In this document: positions 13,293 to 21,486 of the stretch, in pieces | Layout: each line of letters starts with the position of its first letter | How positions within the stretch are numbered: the first letter of the stretch is position 1 | Origin: CAIWCD01 sp043782365 | GTDB taxonomy: Bacteria; Myxococcota; Myxococcia; Myxococcales; 40CM-4-68-19 | Length of the DNA: 39,182 nucleotides | Reading direction: 5' to 3' | Assembly (NCBI GenBank): GCA_043782365.1 | Contig: JAYWAO010000150.1 | Span: 1-39,182 of the forward strand | Made by a program: the position numbers and the translations under genes | The notes under the pieces: generated by a model | The model's input: the letters and a program-made list of their open reading frames with translations, nothing else | What the model was told of the DNA's origin: nothing | The model's database searches: none

Positions 13293-14410
13293 CCACTCCG
13301 CGAACTGGCCTCGACCTCACCTCCTGCATCACCACCGCCGGCGAGCTCGTCCTCTCGCTGGTCGAAGTCGCGGTCCCCGCGCCCGGCCCCGATGAGGTGG
13401 TCGTGCAGGTGCAGGCCACGCCGATCAACCCCTCCGACCTCGGCCTCCTCCTCGGGCCCGCCGATCTCTCCACGCTGCAGGCGATGGCCGGGGGGCTCGT
13501 CACCACCGCCTACGTTCCCCCGCAGCGGATGGGCGGAATGGCCGCGCGGCTGGGGCAGGCGATGCGCGTCGGCAATGAGGGCGCGGGCGTGGTCGTCGAG
13601 GCCGGCGCCAATGCCCAGGCGCTGCTCGGCAAGACCGTGGCGATGGTCGCCGGCGCGATGTACGCGCAGTACCGCACGGTGAAGGCGAGCGACGCGGTGC
13701 CGCTGCCCGAGGGGGTGACTGCGGCGCAGGGCGCGTCGGCGTTCGTCAACCCGCTCACCGCGCTGGGCATGGTGGAGACGATGAAGCGCGAGGGGCACCA
13801 GGCGCTGGTGCACACCGCGGCCGCGTCGAACCTGGGGCAGATGCTCAACCGGCTCTGTATCAAGGATGGTATCGCGCTGGTCAATATCGTGCGCAGCGGC
13901 GAGCAGGTGAAGCTCCTGCGCGGCCTGGGTGCGGTCCATGTGCTCGACAGCACCGCCGACGGCTTCAAGAAGGAGCTGATTGAAGCGCTGGTGGCGACCA
14001 AGGCGACCATCGCCTTCGACGCGATCGGCGGCGGCCCGCTGGTCAACCAGCTCCTCGGGGCCATGGAGGCGGCGGTCAACCGCACCGCCACCAGCTACAG
14101 CCGGTATGGCTCGTTCACGCACAAGCAGGTCTACATCTACGGGATGCTCGACGTGCGGCCCACCGAGCTCGACCGCAGCTATGGGCTCGCGTGGGGCGTG
14201 GCCGGGTGGCTCTTGACGCCGTTCCTGATGAAGCTCGGGCCGGCGGCCGGCGCGCTGCGGGCGCGGGTGCTGGCGGACCTGACCACCACCTTTGCGAGCC
14301 ACTACAGCGACACCATCTCGCTGAAGCAGGCGCTCGTGCCCGCGGTGATCGTCCGGTATGCGAAGCGGGCGACGGGCGAGAAGTTCCTCATCGACCCGAG
14401 CCGCGCCTGA
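13289..14410 (+). CDS. Zinc-independent MDR-family oxidoreductase (quinone reductase-like)
   Basis: 373 residues from ATG. The opening VEVAVPAPGPDEVVVQVQATPINPSDLGLL and the NEGAGVVVEAGANAQALLGKTVAMV core belong to the medium-chain dehydrogenase/reductase family; the NADPH-binding part has ALVHTAAASNLGQMLNRLC and IALVNIVRSGEQVKLLRGLGAVHVLDS. No zinc-ligand Cys/His cluster is seen, as in quinone oxidoreductase-type members. An extra hydrophobic loop (LAWGVAGWLLTPFLMKLGPAAGALRA) occurs after residue 300. Substrate unknown. Little leader: TACCCT lies six bases before the ATG, with no Shine-Dalgarno, so the mRNA may be leaderless. Confidence 0.8.
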   Translation: MTTPRTGLDLTSCITTAGELVLSLVEVAVPAPGPDEVVVQVQATPINPSDLGLLLGPADLSTLQAMAGGLVTTAYVPPQRMGGMAARLGQAMRVGNEGAGVVVEAGANAQALLGKTVAMVAGAMYAQYRTVKASDAVPLPEGVTAAQGASAFVNPLTALGMVETMKREGHQALVHTAAASNLGQMLNRLCIKDGIALVNIVRSGEQVKLLRGLGAVHVLDSTADGFKKELIEALVATKATIAFDAIGGGPLVNQLLGAMEAAVNRTATSYSRYGSFTHKQVYIYGMLDVRPTELDRSYGLAWGVAGWLLTPFLMKLGPAAGALRARVLADLTTTFASHYSDTISLKQALVPAVIVRYAKRATGEKFLIDPSRA

Positions 14411-14815
14411 TCAGCCCGCGCTCTTGCGCGGGGCCGCGGCTGGTTGCCGTGCGGCGATCCAGCCACCCGCGCAGCCGGCGAGCACGCGGCCCAGGTTCGA
14501 GAGCACGAAGAGCAGCTGGAAGGGCGCTCCGCCGAGCACCAGGAGGGCCAGGTCGATCGCCGCGGCGGCGAGCCCGAGCAGCGCGCCGTGGAGCACCTGC
14601 CCCCCGGCCAGCGGGCGCGCGACGAAGTAGCCACCCAGAGCGCAGAGCACGAGCCCCGAGAGCGGCCCGAGCCACTGGCCGACCCGCTCTGCAAAGGCCG
14701 CGTCCTGCGCCCGCTCGTGCGGCCCGAAGAGCGCCACCACCAGCACCAAGAGCGCGATCGAGAGCGCCTCGGCTGCGAAGGCGGTGAGGACGATGCGGAG
14801 CGGGCGGAGGGTCAT
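14411..14815 (-). CDS. Small multi-pass membrane protein
   Basis: 134 residues with about four predicted hydrophobic helices: IVLTAFAAEALSIALLVLVVALF, WLGPLSGLVLCALGGYFVA, HGALLGLAAAAIDLALLVL and FQLLFVLSNLGRVLAGCAGGWIA. No family recognised. Its stop codon abuts the stop of the oxidoreductase gene so exactly that the two form the palindrome TGATCA. Start ATG at 14815. The region between it and the amidase gene is only 12 bases. Function unknown. Confidence 0.75.
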   Translation of the reverse strand: MTLRPLRIVLTAFAAEALSIALLVLVVALFGPHERAQDAAFAERVGQWLGPLSGLVLCALGGYFVARPLAGGQVLHGALLGLAAAAIDLALLVLGGAPFQLLFVLSNLGRVLAGCAGGWIAARQPAAAPRKSAG

Positions 14816-14827
14816 CGCTTGGCCATC

Positions 14828-15670
14828 CTACGGCGACTCCGGCCGATAGGGCTTGATGCCCTCCGCAGCGCGCAGCAGGAGCCCGCCCGGAATGGTGCAG
14901 ACCTCCAGCAGCGCGGCGGTCAATGCGTCGGGCACGCCGTCGTAGCGGGACGGGTGGTATCGCTGCTGGAAGTTCGCCAGCACGCGCCGGGTGGGCTCGT
15001 CGAAGAGGCCGCTCTTTGCGATCGCGAACCCGTGCGCCGCGAGCTTCTCTTGAAACCAACCGGCCTCCGGGAGCCGATCTGCAAACCGCGGCTGCTGCGC
15101 GGCCACCTGCGCCGCGTCGGGCCAGGGGATGAGCCCCTCTGCTGCGAGCCGCCGCCAGGGGAACCGCGGCCCCGGGTCCTGCTTGGTCTGCGGCTGGATC
15201 TCGCCGTGGCCGACGATGCGGTGCGGCCGGACGGCGTGGCGCGCGGCGAGGTCGCGCACCAGGTCGACGACACGGTCGATCTGCAGGGGTGGATAGTCGG
15301 CATAAGGAGCGTTGGGGTCGTTGTGATTGCCCGGATTGACGATCTCGATGCCCACTGAGCTCGCGTTGAGCGCGGTGCGGCCCTGCCAGGAGCTCTCGCC
15401 CGCGTGCCAGGCGCGGCGGGATTCATCTACCAATTGATAAAGAGTCGGCTCGGGCTCGTCGCCGACCAGATAGTGGCTGCTGACGTTGCCCCGGGAGAGC
15501 TTCTCGAGCGAGCCCGCGAGGTCCATGCTGGTGTAGTGGATGACGATGAACTGCACGCGGCTGTCCTGGCTGACCGCGGTGCGGCTGCGGTCGAGGCCGG
15601 AGGGAGGGCCGCCGAGGATGCAGCCGAGGGGCGAGAGGGCGAGGAGCAGCAGGACGAGCCGGGCGCGCAA
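14828..15670 (-). CDS. AmiD-like N-acetylmuramoyl-L-alanine amidase lipoprotein
   Basis: 280 residues from the TTG at 15670, chosen for a GGAGG seven bases before it and because it opens a signal peptide with lipobox (LVLLLLALSPLGC). The catalytic Amidase_2 domain has VQFIVIHYTSMD (zinc His), SVGIEIVNPGN (catalytic Glu), IVGHGEIQPQTKQDPGP (zinc His and Asp) and FPWRRLA. The C-terminal part (FDEPTRRVLANFQQRYHPSRYDGVPDALTAALL) is a peptidoglycan-binding-type helix bundle. This is the AmiD layout: an outer-membrane-anchored amidase that cuts the bond between MurNAc and L-Ala of cell-wall fragments. It sits close behind the membrane protein gene on the same strand. Confidence 0.88.
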   Translation of the reverse strand: MRARLVLLLLALSPLGCILGGPPSGLDRSRTAVSQDSRVQFIVIHYTSMDLAGSLEKLSRGNVSSHYLVGDEPEPTLYQLVDESRRAWHAGESSWQGRTALNASSVGIEIVNPGNHNDPNAPYADYPPLQIDRVVDLVRDLAARHAVRPHRIVGHGEIQPQTKQDPGPRFPWRRLAAEGLIPWPDAAQVAAQQPRFADRLPEAGWFQEKLAAHGFAIAKSGLFDEPTRRVLANFQQRYHPSRYDGVPDALTAALLEVCTIPGGLLLRAAEGIKPYRPESP

Positions 15671-16104
15671 CGGGTGGCCTCCGGGGGAGATTCGCGCGGA
15701 AGCATTCCAGGCCGGGAGGAGTCCAGGCAAGCTGTGTGTCCCGCCAGCGAGCGAGGAGGACCTCGGAGGCGAGGCCGACGTCGGTGTCAATGAGGGCGGC
15801 CGGGGGGAAGCCGGCGGAGGCGGAGGGGGAGGCGAGGAGGAGGGCCAGGGCGAGGAGTCGGGCGCGGGACGGCCAGCGGGGGCTCATCGGCGCTCGGGGG
15901 AGGCATAGGGACTCCACTTCACATGGATGACTGCAAACACCAATAGCGGGCGCGTATCCAGGGGTCAACGAAGCGCCCCCATTCTGGCGAGCAGAGCCAT
16001 ATGCCCCGTGCCATTGCAGCGCGTGCCCTGTTGAAGCTGGCTGCGGTACGGCCCGGCCGCGCTCGCTGACGGCTCCTGGCCGGGCAGGATCCACAGCCGC
16101 CACT
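15671..16104. other. Region between amidase and GNAT genes, no clear gene
   Basis: No convincing gene is seen. On the minus strand an ATG at 15887 opens a signal-peptide-like stretch (ARLLALALLLASPSASA), then GFPPAALIDTDVGLASEVLLARW, before running into the amidase gene in another frame. It may be a remnant of another exported protein or chance. Confidence 0.3.
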
Positions 16105-16860
16105 TCAGTCCCTCGCCATCTCCACCTTCGGGTAGCCGGCCCGGAAGCCGCACGCCTCGTACGAACGCTGGCTCGCTGTAGATGGGGCCGTCCCCGCACA
16201 GGCGACGTCGCAGCCCCGGGCCTGCGCGTGGGAGAGGCGCGCCTTGATGAGCGCCTTCTGCAGGCCCCGTCCGCGGAAGCGCGGGAGCACGCCGTCGCCG
16301 GAGAGCATTGCCACTCCATTGACGATGCCGAGCATGCCGCCGCCGGCGGGCTCGCCCTCGATGAAGGCGAGGAAGCCCCAGGCGTCGGGCACGTTCAAAG
16401 GCATTGCAAAGGGCGGCTCGAAGTCGCGCCAATCGTCGCGCTCGAGGAACCCGCCCGATACTACGCGGCTGTAGGTGTCGGCTTCGGAGGGGTCGGCGAT
16501 GCGGATTGAGGAAGCGCTCGGCGCTGCGGCGTCCCCGAGGGTGCGGACCCAGAGCTGCTGAAATTGGTGCAGGCGATATCCGCGGCGGGCGAGCAGCGGC
16601 CAGAGCAGCGGGTCGGCGGCGGGGCTGAGTTCGAGGACGGTGGGGCTGCCGAGGAAGGCCTCCACCTCGGCGAGCGCGGGCTCGGAGATGGGCTCGACGA
16701 GGCCCAGGGCTTGGTTGAGGGGATGGCCGGCGCCGCGGAAGTGGGCGAAGCCGCCGCCGATGGGGAGGTGGGTGCCGCCAGAGGCGGTGTTGAAGCGGTC
16801 GTTCTGCTGCGCCTGGGCGAGTTCGAGGCGGCGGGCGAGGAGGAGGTAGTCGGTGGACAT
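16105..16860 (-). CDS. GNAT-family acetyltransferase
   Basis: 251 residues from ATG at 16860. The N-terminal half (GGFAHFRGAGHPLNQALGLVEPISEPALAEVEAFL and VLELSPAADPLLWPLLARRGYRLHQFQQLWVRTL) is a known layout of tandem GNAT enzymes; the C-terminal half has the acetyl-CoA motif VLPRFRGRGLQKALIKARL and ends CGFRAGYPKVEMARD. An ATG six codons upstream (MSDTPP) is in frame but is not in frame in the duplicated copy at 23248, so the shorter start is chosen. The substrate is unknown. Its first 30 codons and 30 bases of leader are nearly identical to the start of the 102-residue gene at 22940. Confidence 0.82.
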   Translation of the reverse strand: MSTDYLLLARRLELAQAQQNDRFNTASGGTHLPIGGGFAHFRGAGHPLNQALGLVEPISEPALAEVEAFLGSPTVLELSPAADPLLWPLLARRGYRLHQFQQLWVRTLGDAAAPSASSIRIADPSEADTYSRVVSGGFLERDDWRDFEPPFAMPLNVPDAWGFLAFIEGEPAGGGMLGIVNGVAMLSGDGVLPRFRGRGLQKALIKARLSHAQARGCDVACAGTAPSTASQRSYEACGFRAGYPKVEMARD

Positions 16861-16890
16861 GGGGGGAGTGTCGCTCATCTCGGGGCCGAG
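16771..16890. repeat. 120-bp duplicated block, copy A (GNAT 5' end)
   Basis: This block, from the codons before ATG 16860 to the leader, matches 23159-23277 with three substitutions and a one-base gap (116 of 120 positions). It covers the first 30 codons of the GNAT gene and 30 bases of leader. The GNAT gene is the natural owner because the encoded helix fits the family's start. Confidence 0.85.
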
Positions 16891-17226
16891 GGGGGGCGCT
16901 CGCTGCTCCGCCCTATCTGTCGAGCGCGCGGGTCGCCTGCCGCGCGAAGATGCTTTGATGTCATCCGGTCCTTCAAAAAGGCGCCCGTCAGCGACGCGAC
17001 ACGACGGTAGCTTTGCATCCTTCGATTGGGGGGGGTGAGCGAGGACCGATACGCCAACATCGGCGGTGCTCGCGAGGGGACTCGACGGCAGACGGGCGAC
17101 TACACGGTCATTGACTGGCGCGCACCCCGCGGTCCGCGAATCGCCCATCAAAAAGCCTTGACCCATCTCCCCCAACGTCCGAGGATCGCCCAGTTCGCCT
17201 GGTTGGCCATTACAGAAGGGGGACTG
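16891..17226. other. Divergent intergenic region between GNAT and toxin genes
   Basis: No gene is seen in these 336 bases. A TTGACC box at 17158 has no good -10 partner. An AGAAGGGGG Shine-Dalgarno lies just before the toxin ATG at 17227. Confidence 0.35.
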
Positions 17227-17763
17227 ATGTTTGCCCATCTGCCGCGATTGCTCGGCCTCGCGCTTGCCTGTTTGTTGCTCGCTCCAGGCGTCGGCGGCGC
17301 CGAGAGTGGCAAGGGTGATTCAAGACAGGCACCTTCTCAAGCCGGAACACGGGCGCTGCCCAATGGAGATTTTGCTTGGGTCAAGTACCAACGGCATGTC
17401 ACTGGGCAGAACTTCGAGGAGGTCTGGGAGTCAAGCCAGAAGAAGATGGGCGTCGACGCGCGGAAAGAAGGGTACGTCGTCGAGGCAAAGTGGACGGGCC
17501 GCAACGACGCGGCTTGGAGGTCCTCCCGGTACAACCCTCTTCATGTTCGGTACTCGCATGATCAGATCGAGCCCAAGCTCCTCGACCAGGCCAAGCGCCT
17601 GCTCGAACTTGACTCCCACTCCAAGGGGCACGGTGTTCGCTACGCGGTCTCGAATCTGGCCGCGCAGCGGCACTTCGAGCAGCTCCTGCGCAAGCACTTC
17701 GCGAAGGCAACCGCCTCTGGACAGCTGCGGGTCTGGCACGTGCCCGGGGACGGGATGAAATGA
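17227..17763 (+). CDS. Exported small Tox-REase-5-like nuclease toxin
   Basis: 178 residues, good Shine-Dalgarno. Signal peptide (LPRLLGLALACLLLAPGVGGA), then a short linker, then a PD-(D/E)xK domain: FAWVKYQRHVTGQNFEEVWESS, VDARKEGYVVEAKWTGR (Glu86-Ala-Lys88, with Asp77 before it), SSRYNPLHVRYS, and a helical end. The YQRHVTG / GYVVEAKW pattern is that of Tox-REase-5 toxin domains, usually the C-terminus of large polymorphic toxins; here it stands alone behind a Sec signal. The next gene overlaps its stop by ATGA, as expected for an immunity partner. Myxobacterial outer-membrane-exchanged toxins are lipoproteins; the LALAC stretch here is a poor lipobox. No catalytic test possible. Confidence 0.65.
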   Translation: MFAHLPRLLGLALACLLLAPGVGGAESGKGDSRQAPSQAGTRALPNGDFAWVKYQRHVTGQNFEEVWESSQKKMGVDARKEGYVVEAKWTGRNDAAWRSSRYNPLHVRYSHDQIEPKLLDQAKRLLELDSHSKGHGVRYAVSNLAAQRHFEQLLRKHFAKATASGQLRVWHVPGDGMK

Positions 17764-18221
17764 CAAAGGCCCTAGTTGAGTGGCTGGCAGCGCATCCCTT
17801 CAATTGGAAGGACGCCAATGTCGAGGGCTTGGCTGCGGCTGCCGGCTTCGTGCGCAGCGAACGCACCGAGCATCGCACCTCATTCGTCAAAGACGGTCTC
17901 TTCTTGGTTGCATACCACCCGGATGGGGACATCGGTTGGGTGGACATCGAGTTGTGGAACCATGCCGCACCGGAGGACGAGAAGGCCTATCACCGAGTGG
18001 AGAAGGCGATCGAGCGTGAATACCGGGATGCGCTCTTGGAGATGGGGACGGCGGCGGGGCCTGCGGCCTTCGAGGGAACGCTGGACGACGCCGGCTTTCC
18101 GGAAGACCAGGACGCGGTGCGGTTGGCGCAGTGGAACAAGGCTTGGGGCCGGCTCCTGCTGAAGAGCCAGCACGAGGGGCGCGAGATGCCGTTGACGTTG
18201 GTGGTGACCCTCGCGCGCTAG
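17760..18221 (+). CDS. Immunity-like protein of the toxin pair
   Basis: 153 residues, ATG overlapping the toxin stop (ATGA). No signal peptide. The sequence (LVEWLAAHPFNWKDANVEGLAAAAGFVRSERTEHRTSFVKDGLFLVAYHPDGDIGWVDIELW) is an alpha/beta protein like small immunity proteins, with an acidic character in the first half. Immunity is inferred from the position behind the toxin; a specific Imm family (for example Imm52-like) cannot be proven by eye. It would act in the cytoplasm of the producer and of kin, where it blocks the nuclease. Confidence 0.6.
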   Translation: MTKALVEWLAAHPFNWKDANVEGLAAAAGFVRSERTEHRTSFVKDGLFLVAYHPDGDIGWVDIELWNHAAPEDEKAYHRVEKAIEREYRDALLEMGTAAGPAAFEGTLDDAGFPEDQDAVRLAQWNKAWGRLLLKSQHEGREMPLTLVVTLAR

Positions 18222-18446
18222 GAACACGAGGAGGGCGAGTTCGGAGTCGCTCGGGCGGAAGCGAGGAGAACCTCGGTGCTTGCATCGGAGGATTTGGCCG
18301 CGGGACCTGGGTAGGTGTCCGCGGCGCAGGACCAGATTGGCGATGGCGGGGGAGTTCCTTGCGCGTGGCACGGAGTACCTTGCCCGCGCCCACCTCAATG
18401 TTGCCCGTTTCCGCGAGCGCCGTCACGCCTGGTAGGGTCGTCGACA

Positions 18447-21167
18447 ATGCTCGCCGACTCCGTTCTGAACCTCCCCGAAGACACCCGGATGCTCGACGTG
18501 GTCCGCTCCGGCCTCGACGGGGCCGATGAGGTGGCCATCTCGGTGTCCTTCACCCGCTGCAGCGGGCTCGGGCTGCTCATCGATCCGCTCCTGGGAGTTG
18601 CCGAACGCGGTGGCCGCGTCCGCTTGCTCACCTCGACTTACCAATCGGTAACCCAGCCAGAGGCGCTCGAATCACTCTTGAGGCTGCCGGGGATCGAGAC
18701 GCGCGTACAGACCGGTGGAGTCGGGTTCCACACCAAGTTCTGGTGGTTCCGCGGGCGCTCGGGGAGCGAGTGTTGGGCCGGGTCGTCCAATCTGTCGAAG
18801 GGCGGGCTGGCCACAAACCTCGAATGGAATCTCCGCAAGGTCGAGTCGGACACGCTCGACCGGACCCGGGGCCAATTCGACGTTCTCTGGAAGCGCGCCG
18901 ATGTGCGGGTCCTCGACGACGGATTCATTCGCCGCTATCGCGACGTCTATCGGGAGACCGCTCGAGGACCGCCGATTCGGATCAGCGAGTCGACCCAAGA
19001 GCTCACCCCGAATGGCGCACAGCGCGAGGCGCTCGCGTGCCTGCACGACCTCCGCAAGAGGGGCGAGCGCCGGGCCGCGGTGATCGCGGCGACGGGTGTC
19101 GGCAAGACGTACCTCGCCGCCTTCGACGCGCTCCGCAGCGGGGCGAAGACCCTCCTGTACGTCTCGCACCGGCTGGAGCACCTGCTCCATGCGCGCCGCT
19201 CGTTTTCGCTCGTGTTCGGCAACCAGCGGACCTATGGCGTCGTCGGCGGAGGGCATGACGACCCTGCGGCCGACTTTGTGTTCGCGACGGTGGCCAGCCT
19301 CTCGCGCCGCCCGGAGATGGCCGCGCGCAAGTTCGACTACTTGGTGATCGATGAGTTCCACCATGTCGAGGCGAGGAGCTACGAGGTGCTCCGGCCGCTC
19401 CGGGAGAAGGCGTTCTTGCTCGGGATCACCGCCACCCCGGATCGGCAGGACGGGCGCGACGTGCTCGAGTGGTGCGACTGGAACATCGCCTACGAGGTGC
19501 GCCTGCCCGAGGCGATCGACCGGGGTTGGTTGCTCCCGTTCCATTACTTCGGGATCGCCGACGAGACGATCGACTTCCTCGCGATCCCGTGGCGCCGCCT
19601 CGACGAGGTGGAGGACGCGCTCTCGGTCGAAGCCCGCGCGGAGCACATCCTGGAGCATGCGCTGCAGCGCGGATTTGACGGACCCAAGCGCGCGACCATC
19701 GGCTTTTGCGCGGGAAAGAAGCACGCGCGGTTCATGGCCGATGCGTTCACGCGCCGCGGGCAGACGGCGCTGGCCGTGCTCGGGGACCAGCCTGTGGAGG
19801 AGCGCGAGGCCGTCTACCGGCGATTGGAGAATCCACACGACCCGCTGGAGTGGATCTTCGTGTCCGACGTGCTCAATGAGGGCGTCGATATCCCCGCGGT
19901 CAATGCGGTGCTGTTCCTGCGGCCCACTGAGTCGGCGACGCTGTTCTTGCAGCAGCTTGGACGCGGGCTGCGGCTGTTTCCGGGCACTGAAGTGCTCACG
20001 GTGCTCGACTTCGTCGGCCACCACCGCTCGGCCTGGCTGACGCTGAACTCGCTGGACGCGCCCTCGGGCGGCGGGCGGCGCACCGAGATCGCCGACGGTG
20101 TCGTCATCAAGCCGCCGCGCTCGTGTGAGGTGGTGCTGCAGGCGCGGACGCGGGAGATCCTCGCGAAGGTGGAGCGGTTCACCACCAAGCGCGAGGCGTG
20201 GAATGACGCTTATGTGCGGCTGAAGGCGGAGCTTGGTCGCAGTCCGCTGCCCGTGGACCTATGGAATCGGCTCGATGTGCCCGACCCGCGGTCGCTCCGG
20301 CAGGTTTATGAAAGCTGGATTGCGCTGCAAAAGGCCAATGGCGACGGGCCTGCGTGGTGCAAGGCGCTCCCGGAGGACCACCCGGTCTTCCCGTTCCTGA
20401 GGGCGGTGGAGGCGAACTGGCAGGCGCAGCGGGTCTCGCCGTACGCGCTCGTCTGGGGGCTCTGTGCGCGGCCCGCGGAGCCGGAGGTGGGGTACGACGA
20501 GTTCTTCGAGCGCTGGCCGCAGTGGAGGGGCGAGAAGTCGGCGCTGGATGGGTCGAAGACCTGGGAGACCGTGCGCAAGAAGCTGGGGTCGGCGCTCTCG
20601 GAGGACCGGTTGGTGGAGGCGATCGCGGGCGCGCTCGGGGAGCGGCTCCTGGCGGAGGTCGAGGGGCGGCTGCTCCTGACGGTGAATGGAGACCACCAGC
20701 AGCGGCACGGCGGGGTGCTGCGGACGCCGGCGGAGTTGAACCTGTTTGCGCGGTATGAGCGGCCGGAGATCGTGCGGCACTTTGGCGTTCACTATGACCC
20801 GGCGAAGCACAATGCGGGGATGCTCTGGTTTGGTGCGGAGGGGGTCATCATCACCAAGCTGGACACTTCGAATGCCCTCGATGCCTACCAGTACAAGAAT
20901 GAATTCGTCGATGAGCGTGCATTCGCGTGGACGAGCCAGAACAAGATGGGGACGGGCAATGAGCAGGGCAAGAAGGTCGTCGAGCACGAGGCGCGCGGGC
21001 TGAGGTTGCACCTATTCGTGCAGCCGCGGTCGCATGAGCCAGCGTGTTACCTGGGAGTGGTGACCGTGAAGGAGGCCGAGGGGGATGGGCCGATGAGGGT
21101 GGTGCTCGAATTGGCCAAGGCGGTGCCGCCGGAGGTGATGCGCGAGCTGGGCGGCGAGGGACAGTGA
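18447..21167 (+). CDS. PLD-nuclease / SF2 helicase / DUF3427 protein
   Basis: 906 residues from ATG at 18447. Domains: an N-terminal PLD-like nuclease with GVGFHTKFWWFRGR (His95, Lys97) and GSSNLSKGG (112-120); a superfamily 2 helicase with Walker A ATGVGKT (215-221), the DEFHH box near 302, GITATP near 328, and a second RecA domain with FVSDVLNEGVDIPAVNAVLFLRPTES and QQLGRGLRLF; a C-terminal DUF3427-type region (LFARYERPEIVRHFG, GVIITKLDTSNALDAYQYKNEFVD, FAWTSQNKMG). This fusion is widespread in defence-gene regions, with presumed DNA cleavage coupled to ATP-driven movement. No methyltransferase or specificity partner is nearby. A TAGGGT box lies eight bases before the ATG. Confidence 0.88.
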   Translation: MLADSVLNLPEDTRMLDVVRSGLDGADEVAISVSFTRCSGLGLLIDPLLGVAERGGRVRLLTSTYQSVTQPEALESLLRLPGIETRVQTGGVGFHTKFWWFRGRSGSECWAGSSNLSKGGLATNLEWNLRKVESDTLDRTRGQFDVLWKRADVRVLDDGFIRRYRDVYRETARGPPIRISESTQELTPNGAQREALACLHDLRKRGERRAAVIAATGVGKTYLAAFDALRSGAKTLLYVSHRLEHLLHARRSFSLVFGNQRTYGVVGGGHDDPAADFVFATVASLSRRPEMAARKFDYLVIDEFHHVEARSYEVLRPLREKAFLLGITATPDRQDGRDVLEWCDWNIAYEVRLPEAIDRGWLLPFHYFGIADETIDFLAIPWRRLDEVEDALSVEARAEHILEHALQRGFDGPKRATIGFCAGKKHARFMADAFTRRGQTALAVLGDQPVEEREAVYRRLENPHDPLEWIFVSDVLNEGVDIPAVNAVLFLRPTESATLFLQQLGRGLRLFPGTEVLTVLDFVGHHRSAWLTLNSLDAPSGGGRRTEIADGVVIKPPRSCEVVLQARTREILAKVERFTTKREAWNDAYVRLKAELGRSPLPVDLWNRLDVPDPRSLRQVYESWIALQKANGDGPAWCKALPEDHPVFPFLRAVEANWQAQRVSPYALVWGLCARPAEPEVGYDEFFERWPQWRGEKSALDGSKTWETVRKKLGSALSEDRLVEAIAGALGERLLAEVEGRLLLTVNGDHQQRHGGVLRTPAELNLFARYERPEIVRHFGVHYDPAKHNAGMLWFGAEGVIITKLDTSNALDAYQYKNEFVDERAFAWTSQNKMGTGNEQGKKVVEHEARGLRLHLFVQPRSHEPACYLGVVTVKEAEGDGPMRVVLELAKAVPPEVMRELGGEGQ

Positions 21168-21188
21168 GTGAGCTGTGGCGATCGGTGG

Positions 21189-21296
21189 CTACTGCGGGAA
21201 CTTCTTGCCCAGGTCCTTCCACTGGCACATCTCGGCGAAGGTGACCGCGTTCTGCCACCCGGCGCGCGCCCTGGACACCGCCCCCGCGCGGGTCAT
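21189..21296 (-). pseudogene. C-terminal remnant of an unknown gene
   Basis: A 35-codon frame (RARAGWQNAVTFAEMCQWKDLGKKFPQ, stop at 21189) overlaps the end of the leucine-rich-repeat remnant by four bases. It reads like the tail of a helical protein rather than a whole gene. A tiny independent gene cannot be excluded. Confidence 0.3.
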
Positions 21297-21442
21297 CCAG
21301 CCACCTCACCGAACTCGAGTGCGCGCGCGCCGTCGGGCCCGAGGCCGGCGTCGCGGAGGGAGAGTGAGGTGACGCCGGAGAGCGCGCCCGAGGCGAGCAA
21401 GGCGTTGAGGCCCGCGTCGCGTGTAATGGAGGTCAATGACCC
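21293..21442 (-). pseudogene. Leucine-rich-repeat gene remnant
   Basis: In frame the sequence LTSLSLRDAGLGPDGARAL type repeats appear (RDAGLNALLASGALSGVTSLSLRDAGLGPDGARALEFGEVAG, in pieces: two LRR units). Such repeats belong to the long repeat proteins of Myxococcota. The frame has no signal or start of its own, so it is probably a fragment left after rearrangement. Confidence 0.4.
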
Positions 21443-21486
21443 TCCCCTCCTGTTCCGGCCGTTGGGGCCTGCTGGGCCTCTCCTCG

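Noticed and set aside
15965..16104. A frame ending CNGTGHMALLARMG beside the GNAT gene, like the CNGTG in the DUF262 upstream stretch.
   Set aside because: Only five residues are shared and the surrounding DNA does not align, so no common element can be claimed.
17227..17290. Lipobox in the toxin signal peptide, as for outer-membrane-exchanged lipoprotein toxins.
   Set aside because: The LALAC stretch is followed by Leu-Leu-Leu with too short a hydrophobic core; signal peptidase I at GGA-ES fits better.
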